This document shows, piece by piece, positions 35,665 to 46,701 of a DNA stretch of 64,000 bases. The notes under the pieces are model-generated. The model worked only from the letters and a program-made list of their open reading frames with translations. It had not been told where the DNA came from and searched no databases. Location: NCBI GenBank assembly GCA_035048495.1, contig JASUTR010000184.1, positions 790,394-854,393 of the forward strand, written 5' to 3'. How positions within the stretch are numbered: the stretch's first letter is position 1; the number at the start of each line of letters is the position of its first letter. Source of the DNA: Euptelea pleiosperma (Eukaryota; Streptophyta; Magnoliopsida; Ranunculales; Eupteleaceae). A program made the translations under genes and the position numbers.

Positions 35665-36341
35665 TCTATATAACAAAATAGGGAAGTTGTCATATCCTTT
35701 ATCTTATCCAACTTCATAAGATAAAGAGTGGTTGAGATCAAATCCATACATCTAATGTTGGACGGTCGGATCTCAACCAATCAGTCCCACTCATTTATTC
35801 GCCTAATGTTATGATTTTCGGGGGAATCTGAAATTTCACTATACAGACTTGGATTTGGTGTATGTCCACCAAATATGTGTTGAACATAAATAAGGTTCAT
35901 GGGCCCAAAAGGAAAGAGATTTGATATACGCTATGAATAGCGGCCGTTATAATGGGTTTCGACCTCCCTCATTATGTTATGTACCGTTTTAACGCTCAGA
36001 AAATAACGACCGTTATTTTCTGTTATTTTTCTATTATAATGAAAATAATGACCGTTATTTTTGAAAAAAATTGTTAAAAAACATATGTTATTTTTCAGTA
36101 ATTTTCTGTTAGAAATTTTAGTGAATATTTGAAAATCAAAATTTAAATTTTATCACCGTTATTTTCCTTTTTTTCCATTCCTTTCCATTATTTTTCATTT
36201 TTTGCCCACGTGCGGTACAATCTGTTATAACAGAAATAATGGTAACACCCCCAATCTGTTATACCGTTTGAGTGCCGAAGGCACCCAATTTTTGCAAATG
36301 CATTTTTTGGGGAGTACCATGGGGCACGGGCCATTTACTAT
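35665..36341 (+). mobile_element. Small Helitron, unit 2, with AT-rich insert
   Basis: It starts TCTATATAACAAAATAGGG directly after unit 1 and ends ...CACGGGCCATTTACTAT directly before unit 3, with the hairpin-like GTACCATGGGGCAC. The first 140 bp resemble units 1 and 3 (GAGATCAAATCC, GGATCTCAACC). The middle (about 35810-36260) is unrelated AT-rich sequence with repeated CCGTTATTTT words, possibly a separate MITE relic. Confidence 0.55.
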
Positions 36342-36511
36342 TCTATATAACAAAGCACAGTGGTTGTCTCCCCACTTATACCTCCACTTATAAGCATCAA
36401 CAAAGAAGGGCCAAGATCTAATCCTCCCCCAAATGGACAGTGGATCTCAGCCACTCACCTGATTGGCAAATTCTTTGTCGAGGAGTGCCGATGGCACGGG
36501 GCACCCATTAG
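36342..36511 (+). mobile_element. Small Helitron, unit 3
   Basis: It starts TCTATATAACAAAGCACAG and ends GCACCCATTAG followed by T, so the flanking A (before unit 1) and T fit Helitron insertion between A and T. The hairpin is GTGCC-GAT-GGCAC. Length (170 bp) and internal blocks match unit 1. Confidence 0.62.
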
Positions 36512-36944
36512 TAGTATTATAATATTGGAAATATGCAATAGTTCTTATAAGTTTAGTAATATAATTATAAACAACTCTCATGGTTTCCAAAAATGATCGG
36601 GGTTTCAAATATTTTATTAATAATATATTTTTTGAAATATATTATATTTTAAAAATATAATTTTTTTAAAAAGGAATTTTAAATTTTAATTTTAATCACG
36701 TGATCTTTTGGAAAATATAGAATTACAGGTTGTTTAGGACTGTTGAATATTTTGTGTTTTTCTAGACAAGGTATTTGAAAATAATGTGTGGTTTAAAATG
36801 TATTTCCAAAAATTAGAACAAGGATTATCTTGTGAGTTGTGACAGCCCACTTTTCTTGAAGGAGTCCAAGGAAAAAAGGAAACAAGTACAATGAAGACCT
36901 CGGTCTGCCTCATTCATATCCATATGTTTGATGGGGACGATAAC

Positions 36945-37181
36945 ACGAGAAATTTTTTGAAGCAGTGGCCAATCAAATGGCGCCACAATCTGTTGTTGCT
37001 TTTGTACAAGGGTAATTCTATTTGCACCCCAAAAATTCCCTAAGCACCCAATTTGGGTGCTTTTGGAATTTGTGGGGTTCGAATAGAACTACCCTTTGTA
37101 CAAACCCAGAAATGCTTTTTGAACCGCAGATTGTGGGGCCATGTGATTGGCCACTGGCTTTGCTGCTTCAAAAACTTTCTC
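36945..37181. mobile_element. Mutator-like MITE (outer of a nested pair)
   Basis: The inverted repeats GAGAAATTTTTTGAAGCAG and CTGCTTCAAAAACTTTCTC (right side with a small insertion) continue into GGCCAATCA and TGATTGGCC. A 9-bp direct repeat, GACGATAAC, lies at 36936-36944 and 37182-37190. The TSD length and long TIRs fit a MULE-type MITE. Confidence 0.7.
37010..37094. mobile_element. Mutator-like MITE (inner), 85 bp
   Basis: The ends are GGGTAATTCTATTTGCACCC and, reverse complemented, GGGTAGTTCTATTCGAACCC, continuing to about 30 bp of TIR. A perfect 9-bp TSD, TTTGTACAA, lies at 37001-37009 and 37095-37103. It sits at the centre of the outer MITE. Confidence 0.85.
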
Positions 37182-37273
37182 GACGATAACCTAACAGCCC
37201 ACTTCCTTGCACTGTTGAAATGTTAAACGTGGCTCCTATAACAGACCACAAATACAGTCTATATATATACATA

Positions 37274-37670
37274 GGGCTGGGATATTTCTGTGGGGCCCAC
37301 ACACAAATGAGTTAAAGGACTGATTTATGGTGAGGATGGAGATGATTCTCACAAAAAAACCAACACTTTCAGAAACTTCTAACCATATCAAATGTGGAGT
37401 ACGGATGTTTGACCCTTACCTAGGCGGTCCTAGATAACCAAAAATCAACCTGATTGGTTTTCCAACCATTAGATTTATGTCTTTTCATGGGTTGATTTCA
37501 ACTGTTGGATTCTAGATTATTTTGGATACTAAATCTAAAGGATAGAAAACACGAATCAAGCTGATTGTTGGATTGTCCCTCCACCTACGAATGGGCCAAA
37601 CATCCATGCGGTCATTGATCTCTAAGTGTGCCACGTTGGATTTTTGGGGTGCGGCCTTCACTCCTGCCCT
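37274..37670. mobile_element. MITE related to the inverted-repeat family at 46676
   Basis: It begins GGGCTGGGATATTTCTG after a TA run and ends in TCACTCCTGCCCT. An inner block CTGATTTATGGTGAGGATGG resembles CTGATTTTTGGTGAGGATGA of the element at 46676-47410. Copies of the phrase AAAAATCAGC(A/C)TGATTGG recur around 37440-38385. Borders are approximate. Confidence 0.45.
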
Positions 37671-38659
37671 TTAAAATACTGCTTCAAAAGATTTCTTCAT
37701 TAATTTGTAGTCGGTACACTGTTGCTGTGCCGCTTAAGTACTGGTATACGGGACATGTAAGATAGTTGTAGAAAAAACGATTTTTTAGGAGTAGAACTTT
37801 GCTGATGATGGTTCACCGTAGAAGCCACGTGGCATACTATTTGAGATAACTGACCAAATGGATTTTTGGCCCATCCCTAAGTGAAAAATCAGCCTGATTA
37901 GTGATTTCAAACCTTTGGATCTGTGTACCCCCCAACCCATGATGCATTAAGAAAAAAAAAAAAATCAACCCGTGAAGAAGATTCCAATCCAACGCTTAGA
38001 AATAAGTAATCAGGCTAATTTTTTTTTTTTTTTAATCTGTAGGTCCACGTAGGCCTTAAGGTCAACGATCTATAAGAGTATGCCACGTGTCTGACGGACG
38101 TCGTTTAGCAAAGTTGTACTCTTTTATTTATTTTTTTTCCAGTCAAGTGAGAGAACCAGCGAGGAAAGAAAGGGAAGAGAGAAAGCTATTTTGTTTTCCT
38201 TGTTGTTTAGGATTTTTGACCACTTGTTATTGGGCTGTTCTATGATACCGACTTCGGTATCAAAATTTTGATGCCGAAGTCCCTCAATTTGCCACGTATT
38301 AGACTCTTTCGGGCCCACCGACTCCATGAATATTAGGCCCACATCTTGTTGGACCCACACACCAAAAATCAGCATGATTGGTGAGTTTTAGCCGTAGGAT
38401 TTGAGCACTTTTCATCACGGGCTTTATGACCATGCCTCTGAAGTCGTTATCATAGATTTTTCCCTTGTTATTTGTCCCCCCCAAGTTGCTTCCGCCATCC
38501 AGTAGGAAAACAAAGACCGGAAGAGTTAAATGTCATTTCTGATTTGCCAACTGTAACAACCAACCCCATCACCCCCTCTCTCTCTCCTCCCTTCTCTCCT
38601 GTCTTCTCTCTCAAACCAGAGATAGATTTACAAACCAGAGATAAGAGGGAGAGAGAAAG
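37671..38659. other. Upstream region of the receptor kinase gene
   Basis: No ORF is convincing. Fragments resembling nearby MITEs occur at 37860-37960 and 38290-38400. A 30-bp near-perfect palindrome is at 38251-38280. A CT-rich tract (38575-38620), probably part of the 5' UTR, precedes the start codon; AAACCAGAGATA is repeated at about 38616 and 38632. Confidence 0.55.
38251..38280. repeat. 30-bp palindrome about 380 bp upstream of the kinase start
   Basis: The arms are ACTTCGGTATCAAAA and TTTTGATGCCGAAGT, with one mismatch and no spacer. It may be a MITE core or a protein-binding site; the sequence alone cannot decide. Confidence 0.7.
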
Positions 38660-40588
38660 ATGGGTAGTTTGTTAATACTGTTAGCAGTATTGTTTATCTG
38701 TTCTGTAGCCATGAGTTCAGTCTCAGCCACAACCAACATCTCCTCATGTCCCATGGATCTGGGCTATGTGCAAAGAATCCCATGGGACGCCTCACTATGT
38801 CAAATCCACCAGAAAAGCACCACCAACGACACAGCAGAGAACTGTTGCACCGCCCTTCTCAGCCTCTTCGGCATCGGCCTCGCCACACACTTGAAAGAGA
38901 CCTCCCTCTTCAACCTTCCCAACCTCCCCACTGCCGCCGCCTGCGTCGACGACTTTCAATCCAAACTCATTTCCCTCTCTCTCCCTTCCGATCTCACCAC
39001 CATCTGCTTCGGCAATCCCCAACGCTTCGTCATCGGACCACAAGTCTGTGCCGGTGTCCAGAACAAGCAAGACTGGCTTGACAAGCTCGGACCCTCCACG
39101 GGCCTCGACTCCTCCTGTCGATCCGATCTCTCTAGCCCCACCTCTTGTGATTCTTGCCTCGCTGCTGGCTTGAAGGTTCAGAGAAGTTTGATTTCTATTG
39201 ATGGCAATACCTCCCACGCTATCGATTGCTTTTACTTTGCAATCCTCTATGCCAGCGGTGTCGTTAACGAGTTCGGTCCTGAGAGTACAAGCACTGCTGC
39301 CTGTGTATTAGGGCTGCCAATTGACTCTCCATCAGCCTCTGGAAGTAAAAGCCATTCTGCTCTTGTATTCGCCTTGACCGGAGCTGGAGTGGCTGCAGTA
39401 CTTATGTCTTGTGTGTTGGGCTTGTATTGCTGGTGGGATCGGTGTCGGAAGAAGAATGATTTGGGTGTTGGGTTTCTGGATTTGGAGGAGCAGAGCTCTA
39501 AGCTTCGCTTGCGACCCAATACTGGGTCAATCTGGTTCAAAATTGAGGAGCTTGAGAAAGCCACGGATAATTTCTCGCAGAGGAATTTAATAGGCCGTGG
39601 GGGGTTTGGAGTTGTGTATAAGGGGACTCTATCAGATGGAACTCCAGTTGCAGTGAAGAGGATCACAGAATCAGATTTTCAAGGCGACGTGGAGTTCTGC
39701 AATGAAGTAGAGATCATTAGCAACTTGAAGCACCGGAAGCTTGTCCCACTGAGAGGCTGCTGCATGACTGAGGAAGACGAGGACCAGGCGCGAGGAAAGC
39801 AGAGGTATCTTGTTTACGATTACATGCCCAATGGGAACCTCGACATTCACCTTTTCCTCCCGGAGGGCAGTCGACGTGGCAACAGGAAACCACTAAGTTG
39901 GCCTCAAAGAAAGAGTATAATCTTGGATGTGGCAAAGGGGCTTTCCTATCTTCACTATGGAGTTAAACCTGCAATCTACCACAGAGACATCAAGGCCACC
40001 AACATACTCTTGGATGCAGAAATGAAGGCAAGAGTGGCAGATTTTGGGCTTGCCAAGCAGAGCAGAGAAGGGCAGTCTCATCTTACAACCAGAGTTGCAG
40101 GCACACATGGTTACTTGGCCCCGGAGTACGCCCTCTATGGGCAGCTAACTGAGAAGAGCGATGTTTACAGCTTTGGGGTGGTTATTCTAGAGATAATGAG
40201 TGGGAGAAGAGCACTCGACTTGTCCTCCTCAGGGTCGCCGCAGACCTTCCTGATTACTGACTGGGCTTGGATGCATGTGAAATCAGGACAGATAGAAGAG
40301 GTGCTGAATGCATCACTGCTTAAAGATGGGGATCCCACCAATCCAAACCCCAAGGGGATTATGGAGAGATTTGTGCTAGTTGGGATTTTGTGCGCTCATG
40401 TGATGGTGGCTTTAAGACCCACCATCTTGGATGCTCTGAAGATGCTAGAGGGAGACATTGAAGTTCCTCCCATTCCAGATCGGCCATTGCCTCTCAGCCA
40501 CCGATCCTTTTGCAGCGATGGACATACCTTCAGCATATCACCATCCTTGAGTGGCCCCCAACTAAATAGAGGAGACATGCTCAGGTAA
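38660..40588 (+). CDS. SPARK-domain receptor-like protein kinase (At1g11050-type)
   Basis: Intact single-exon ORF of 642 residues. Signal peptide about 1-23. The extracellular part (24-232) is Cys-rich, with about a dozen Cys and motifs such as [14 protein letters not shown] and [15 protein letters not shown], typical of the SPARK-type ectodomain. One TM segment spans about 233-258, followed by a basic stop-transfer (RCRKK). The kinase domain has a G-loop [11 protein letters not shown] (312-322), ATP lysine K333 in VAVK, a helix-C Glu at 349, HRDIKATN (441-448), DFG (461-463) and APEY (487-490). All catalytic residues are present and it is an RD kinase. The tail ([19 protein letters not shown]) is characteristic of this subfamily. 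It should act at the plasma membrane as a Ser/Thr kinase; the ligand is unknown. The start is supported by the signal peptide; the next Met is residue 18. Confidence 0.95.
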   Translation: MGSLLILLAVLFICSVAMSSVSATTNISSCPMDLGYVQRIPWDASLCQIHQKSTTNDTAENCCTALLSLFGIGLATHLKETSLFNLPNLPTAAACVDDFQSKLISLSLPSDLTTICFGNPQRFVIGPQVCAGVQNKQDWLDKLGPSTGLDSSCRSDLSSPTSCDSCLAAGLKVQRSLISIDGNTSHAIDCFYFAILYASGVVNEFGPESTSTAACVLGLPIDSPSASGSKSHSALVFALTGAGVAAVLMSCVLGLYCWWDRCRKKNDLGVGFLDLEEQSSKLRLRPNTGSIWFKIEELEKATDNFSQRNLIGRGGFGVVYKGTLSDGTPVAVKRITESDFQGDVEFCNEVEIISNLKHRKLVPLRGCCMTEEDEDQARGKQRYLVYDYMPNGNLDIHLFLPEGSRRGNRKPLSWPQRKSIILDVAKGLSYLHYGVKPAIYHRDIKATNILLDAEMKARVADFGLAKQSREGQSHLTTRVAGTHGYLAPEYALYGQLTEKSDVYSFGVVILEIMSGRRALDLSSSGSPQTFLITDWAWMHVKSGQIEEVLNASLLKDGDPTNPNPKGIMERFVLVGILCAHVMVALRPTILDALKMLEGDIEVPPIPDRPLPLSHRSFCSDGHTFSISPSLSGPQLNRGDMLR

Positions 40589-42585
40589 TCAAGAGAAACC
40601 CATAAGATCTATAATTTTCCACTGCCAAGGGGATGAGAGGAGATGGCAGCTAAGTTCATGGCGTACCAATTTCAGTATCAACTTTTGTTTCACAAGGTAT
40701 CAACTTTTGTTTCCTGTAAATTATGATACAATACAGGAAGACTCAAAACAACTGATTAGTTGATTGGAGGGCCCATATAACTATTTTCGGAGATTGACAG
40801 ACCCTATTGAAGAAATCAAAGAATCATGCGAACGAGTGCTGAAATGCTAAGGATACATTTCTGAAAGATAAGTTCATGAGTAGACCTATATTGCGAATAA
40901 TAGTTGTACATTGTAATCTTCTATTTTCTGTCCTTTAGTCCTTGGGTTTGGTCTGTTGTATATTATACTTTCTTCCTTAACATGGTTCAGCAAGCCAGGT
41001 AGACTGATCTTCATGTATGAGAACAATGAAAAATTTTAAAAATATACGAGAAAAAAAAAACTTTGAAGCACTCTTCAATCCCTGGGTGTTTATCGAAGAC
41101 GCTAGTAGATATTAACATGCACAAAATGAGAGAATGCAGGGTTGAAAAATCTCTCATTTTAAAATAACCAAGAGTATCCACCATTTCTAAAAGGTGGCAT
41201 GAATTTACAGCAACCAGATAATGAGAATGTCCAACACGTCATAGGTCTCTCCACAGTGAGGAGAAATTTGGGAGTTCAAATGTGCTGAACACTGGTCGTT
41301 TTTGAGAAGTCTAGGGATTTAGATGCACATCCATTTGACGTCATTCTCTGGGACACTTGCATCACTCCCATTGCCTTTAACTGAATTTTTTTTCCTTGTG
41401 CCTGCAGACTTCAGAGCCCTCATCCATTTTATCCAAGTTCTGTTTAAAAGATCTACAGGTCAATCCATGCTGCACATTGTCACTGTGATGAAGCTACAAG
41501 AAGAATTTAAGGCCATATTTAGAAGTAGATAAAGGGGGCATTTTAATTCTTGTCCAAACCCAGACTGAAAAGCTACTAATAAAAATCAACTTACAGTTTC
41601 ATAAGGAACAATCGCACATCTCTCTGACAATGAGACCCATGGCCTCCCTGCTCACACAGAAACAGGACCAAGAAGTTCGATGCAAACCACTTTGAGTTTT
41701 CCTACGAAACACAAAATGGCAGCGAATGTGAAGTGTACAATACCTGATAAAGACTCAACTTTTGAGGATTCTATCTATTGGCAACTAGACCAATACATGC
41801 TCAAAGCCTCTACAATCTTTGGAATATTTCGACAGTTTCCAAATTTACTACAACAAAATAGGTCTTTTATGGCGTTTAAAGAACTCATAAAAGATCTTTT
41901 ATAGCGCCACCTTTACTAGTTGAAACTGGGAAGTGTCGATTAATAAATGTCACACCAGGTGCACATGTTTTGAAATATAACTTTTAATGGTCTACTAAAC
42001 TGCTCCTCAGCGGCCTTCTCAGTCGACAATCCTTGTTTTTTCTCCCTTCATATGATGATTTCTATCTACTCAACTTCATTTGTGACATAATAATTAAAAT
42101 ATAATGTAAGATATAAAAAAATGCCTTTAATATACTAAAGGATACAAAAAACATTATAACAAATATTACATTCCAAAAGATGGTACTGTCTCATTCAATG
42201 AGCCAAAGGTTCCTCACATCAATGTTAAACAACCAGTGCACACATGAATTCCGCGTCTTGCAATCATTTTATCCTTACCCACTAGTCCAGTTGTGAAATA
42301 AGGGGGATTTACGCACAAGTCGTTGAACCGAACCTCCATCTAAAAAGGGAAATTCAATTACTTAAATATAAATTAAAATGTAAAATCCAAAAGAGAAAAA
42401 AAAGAAAGAGAGTGAGATTATTAAGCTATATTTAGTTGATTACTAGTTTCCATACTTGCAATTCAGCACCTGAGGCAGATACAAGTGCCACTTTATAAGC
42501 CCCACCATGACCCAAATTGTGGAGTTCGAATTTAATTTCATCTGTTAGATGGTGAACTTACATCTAACGGAAGAAATAAGAACTA
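40589..42585. other. Downstream intergenic region
   Basis: Probable 3' UTR of the kinase at first. A 23-bp direct repeat (TATCAACTTTTGTTTC) occurs at about 40677 and 40699. Open frames at 41323 and 41680 have no recognisable domain and are not called. Confidence 0.5.
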
Positions 42586-42896
42586 TGTTAGCGGATGGTG
42601 TGTTCCCACGCATGTGTTATGTTGGCCCAATGACCCGTTGATATCATAGTTATTTTGTCTTTCCTAAATAGATCGATCTTTTGGGGTAAATGGTTCTTTA
42701 ACATGGTATCAGAGCCTTAAGGCCTGGGAGGTCGTGGGTTCAAGTCTCTAGTGGAGTGTATTCCCGCTGAGGGGGCGTGTCAACGGATGTTGTGTTCCCG
42801 TGCACGCGTTGTGTTGGCCCGACGACCCATTGGTATACATAGTTGTTTCGCCTTTCTCCAACAGGTCGATCTTTTGGGGTAAATGGTTGTTTAACA
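42586..42896 (+). mobile_element. TRIM retrotransposon (311 bp)
   Basis: Two terminal direct repeats of 118-119 bp (42586-42703 and 42778-42896) start TGTTAGCGGATG or TGTCAACGGATG and end GGTAAATGGTTSTTTAACA. A primer site TGGTATCAGAGC follows the first repeat directly (42704-42715), and a purine-rich tract (GAGGGGGCG) precedes the second. The internal part is only 74 bp and non-coding. This is the standard layout of a terminal-repeat retrotransposon in miniature, mobilised in trans. The flanks AACTA and ATTTA are only a partial TSD. Confidence 0.87.
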
Positions 42897-44509
42897 ATTT
42901 AATGCAACTTGCAACTAAAAACAATACAATAATATAAATTACAAGATTAGACTATGAGGCTCCACAAGCTGTGTTCCATAGTGTTAGTCCGCAGTAGTAG
43001 GGGAGGGTGGGGGATACCTTTGGAAGTTTGAACTGGCATTAGTTTGTTCATTTATATATGTATCTTGTAAGTATATATACACACATCATATGTATTTCTA
43101 ATTTGTGTCAACATTGGAGTGTAAATGAAATGACCATTACAACTAGATCTCACTTTATAATATTCAAAATTTACAGTATAATATTCAACAGAACCTAGAA
43201 GTTCAGCAAAGATCAACACAAAATATATAAAATTGGATGAACATCACCCCTCTTTTTTTGGCCCAAAACAATGTGGTGATGTTAGCAATACAGACAATGA
43301 CATTAACAGTACAAGCATAGTGATTTGAATGCCAGAAGATGATCAGATGCACACCTTAACATAATGATAATATTGAAAAAGACAACTATATAATTGCAAT
43401 TGTATGACTAGATCTATACCAATTAGTATATGTATAAATCAGTTACATAAAGAGAAGAATAGATTAAACCACCCCTACGACATAATACAATACATGAATA
43501 AATCACACATTACAGAAACCATCGACCTATGGGCAACAGCCATGTACATTTGCAACACGCATTGCTACTTGATCAATCAGCAACAATATTAACAAAATTC
43601 TTCGCGTCTTGTTTTTCACTTTGAATTGTTACATTGTTTTAATTCTTGAACAGCATTAAGGTTGGTTTTCGATCTAACAAACAACACCTTTCAATTTCTG
43701 AACAGTAACAACGTATTTTGAAAATTTAACTGTGGTAATACTTTCATTGTTATTCCAAACTGCCAAACTACAGCACAGGCCAACATTGGATCCAACCAAC
43801 AAGATCAGATAACAACAGCACAAGCCAAACTGCCAAACTACCTTTTCTGGGTTCACAGGTTTAACTTATTGTCTAAATATAACTAACAAATGATATGTTC
43901 ATGCTAATTAGCTCAAATCAAAGATAACAACTACAAGCTGCAAGACGAGCTTGAGGCATTGATACCACCTGAAATCGAACCACTCACGGATCTAACCATA
44001 TAAACAACTAAAAAAGGATTTGCTATTTCAAGCCCTTTTATGAAAAAATTAAATTAGGAGACTAGTAAACTTACTTTCTCAACACCACAACTGCAGATGG
44101 AAAGACCAACTTTTATTACTATGCCATTACTTCCTTAAATGTTAGGCACATATTTACCTGGCTGCAATGAAATAAGAGCAACAATTGTAACAATGACTAA
44201 GATTGCAAGGCGTTGACAAAAAGTAGAAATTGACCAAATGCCTGAAACCATGAAAGAGTGGTGAAACAAAACGTGGTGGATGCTGCCTTCGTGTTTTTTA
44301 TCTGCTGGTAGTATTGATTGCCAAAGATGAAACAAAGAAGATGAATAGTTAAGTACAGAACACAAAGGGAGATTTAGACCCACCTTTGTGAACAGGATGT
44401 CCTTATTATTCAAGCACATATCCCGTCCTTGAGAATACATTTCCATCTGCTCTTGGTTCTATTTACTTGTAAAAAATGCCAAGAATGTTTGTTTAGGAAC
44501 CCATACCAT
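42897..44509. other. Intergenic region
   Basis: AT-rich sequence with no supported gene, RNA or element. Short open frames near 43404, 43674 and 44135 have no recognisable motif. Confidence 0.5.
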
Positions 44510-44525
44510 AAATTGGTGAGAACTT

Positions 44526-44646
44526 TTTCTTTTTGATAGGGCGTTCCCTCTGGCAAAGAAAGCCCTGGACCTCCATCCTGTAAGGAGGGACATAAGGGAT
44601 CCCGGCATAACCCAACTCATCCCAAAATCATTCAGAAATGAACTCC
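44526..44646 (-). mobile_element. Short retroposon (truncated LINE or SINE) with 16-bp TSD
   Basis: A perfect 16-bp direct repeat, AAATTGGTGAGAACTT, lies at 44510-44525 and 44647-44662. On the minus strand the 121-bp insert ends in an A-rich tail (ATCAAAAAGAAAA) after GAGGGAACGCCCT. A long TSD plus A-rich 3' end is the signature of L1-type retroposition. I see no Pol III A/B boxes, so a 5'-truncated LINE is more likely than a SINE. Confidence 0.75.
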
Positions 44647-44826
44647 AAATTGGTGAGAACTTGAGCTATAGGTAGCTGTGAAAAATTCAGAATTGACTGA
44701 TAAAATAAACAGTAGCATACAGCACTACAAATTTATGCTACAAGTGTGATCCTAAAGGCTAAAACAGCCAAAAATGTCATAGGGACTTGTGAAGGAGATC
44801 AAATTCGAATTTCAAGCAATGGATAT

Positions 44827-46173
44827 TGTGGGTGCCGTATTTTTCGGCTAATAAGATGATTCCACGTGGTGCTGGCTTAGCACGTGCGGAAGTATCAAAT
44901 CGACATCTGGCGTCTCATACCATGCGCGAGTTAATGCGTTGGAAGAACTTGTGAAAGACAGCTATTAATTTATCCTTTTCAGTCATGCGCCATTTACCAA
45001 CAAGAGAGGCCGCGTGTCAGAATAGACATCCGAGGAAATTACCGCTCAAAATAGGTAAATAACGAAGAGCATTGAAGTTGTCGGCAAAGCGTTTAAATCT
45101 ACACCGACAAGTTATTCTACGGTTTACTTGACGGGAATGACATTCAACTTGTCCCGACAAGTTTAACGGCCTACGTGACGGGAATAACATTCAACTCGTC
45201 CCGACAAGTTCAACGGCCTACTTGACGGGAATGACATTCAACTCATCTCGACAAGGTCAGCGGCCTACTTGACGGGAACGACATTTAACTCATCCTGACA
45301 AGTCTAGCGGCCTACTTGACAGGAACGACATTCAACTCATCCCGACAAGTTCAGCGGCCTACTTGACGGAGATAGACATTCAACTCATTCTGACAAGTCT
45401 AGCGGCCTACTTGACGGGAACGACATTCAACTCATCCCGACAAGTTCAGCCGCCTACTTGACGGGGATAGACATTTAACTCATCATGACAAATCTAGTAG
45501 CCTACTTGACAGAAATGACTTTCAATTCATCCTGATAAAATCAAGTAGCACACTTGACGAGAGTAACCCTCTACCCATCCCGACAAGGATACAGAATTCT
45601 ACAACCAAGATAAGTATTCTAAACTATTATCAAGTTAAGTACTGACTTATCTATTATATGATTGCCACGTGGTGGTCAGTTTGACTATTATGCCATTCCC
45701 GCGTTCCCCATTCAAATATCTGCCATGAGGAATGCCACCTCAGTTGTTTCAGATATAACAGAATAGGGGAAGTTAAGATCTAACAGAGAGAGGCAGTTTC
45801 ATAACAGAATCTCTTCAGATCAGATCTAACTAACGAGAAGTGGACACGTAGAAGGTGAGTCACGACAGTTCTGAGGGTATAAATACATGACACTCAGAAC
45901 TGAAAAGGGGATCTTACTCCCCAGATCCAGATAGCCTAAACTCTGAAATATCTTTACTATATTTCCTAAACCCTGTTAGTACACCCTATACTGACTTGAG
46001 CGCCGGAGTGTTGTCAACAGGTAACGACCACATTCCATCTGTAGATTATCCTATCATCTGCAGCAGACAAAGGAGTTCTGTCCTGAAGCATCAAAGTCGC
46101 CGGATCATCATCAAAATACGAATCGTCTGACCTCGAAGATTGTGTGGGATAAGTCAGATATTTTTCCCCCACA
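44827..46173 (+). mobile_element. Solo LTR of a Ty3/gypsy element
   Basis: It starts TGTGGGTGCCGTATTTT and ends ATTTTTCCCCCACA, 1347 bp; the ends match the gypsy LTR at 8850-10023. The flanks are GATAT (44822-44826) and GATAC (46174-46178), four of five matching. A TATA box TATAAATA is at 45878-45885, and the CTGACTTGAGCGCCGGAGTG block at 45990 is typical of the R region of Tat-like plant LTRs. U3 holds a 47-bp minisatellite. Confidence 0.88.
45105..45600 (+). repeat. 47-bp minisatellite in gypsy U3, about 10 copies
   Basis: The unit begins TACTTGACGGGAATGACATT and ends CCGACAAGTTCAGCGGCC. Starts fall near 45124, 45171, 45218, 45265 and onward; later copies are more diverged. It ends about 280 bp before the TATA box. 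Confidence 0.9.
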
Positions 46174-46326
46174 GATACTTTGTAATCCAGTAAAGTAATT
46201 AGTAATCCAGTAATTACCGTTCGTTCCCTTAATTGCAATTAACCAAGGCCCAATCTTTTACTAAAAGGATTCAGCCGAATAAAGAATGAGGAAGCTGCCA
46301 ATTTCTTAGTTGGCATCAGGTAAATT

Positions 46327-46641
46327 AATTTGGTATTGGGACACAAAAGAGCATCCACCACGGAGTAAACTTTTCAATGCATTACTTTAGGTTCAGCTCT
46401 CTTTAACAACGAAATGATGAATCTATTTAGAGATATTACCAATAATATATATATATATATATAGGGTTGGGATCGGGGGACAACAATTTCATAAAACATT
46501 TTTGACAACAATTTTGGCGTACCCACATAGAAGATGAATTTGGTATTGGGACACAAAAGAGCATCCACCGTAGAGTAAACTTTTCAATTTAGGTTCAGCT
46601 CTCTTTAACAACGAAATGATGAATCTATTTAGAGATATTAC

Positions 46642-46679
<38 letters not shown>

Positions 46680-46701
46680 TGGGATCGGGGGACAACAATT
46701 T
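46327..46701. repeat. Tandem duplication of about 210 bp with TA microsatellite
   Basis: The block from AATTTGGTATTGGGACACAAA to GGGTTGGGATCGGGGGACAA occurs at 46327-46490 and again at 46538-46701. The copies differ mainly in the TA run (shorter in the first) and a small deletion after TTTTCAAT. Confidence 0.88.

Noticed and set aside
41840..41920. CACTA-like end (TACTACAACAAAATAGG)
   Set aside because: No matching inverted end and no 3-bp TSD found within the surrounding sequence.
42704..42760. tRNA-like stretch (TGGTATCAGAGC ... GGGTTCAAGTC)
   Set aside because: It is the primer-binding site and interior of the TRIM; no cloverleaf can be formed.
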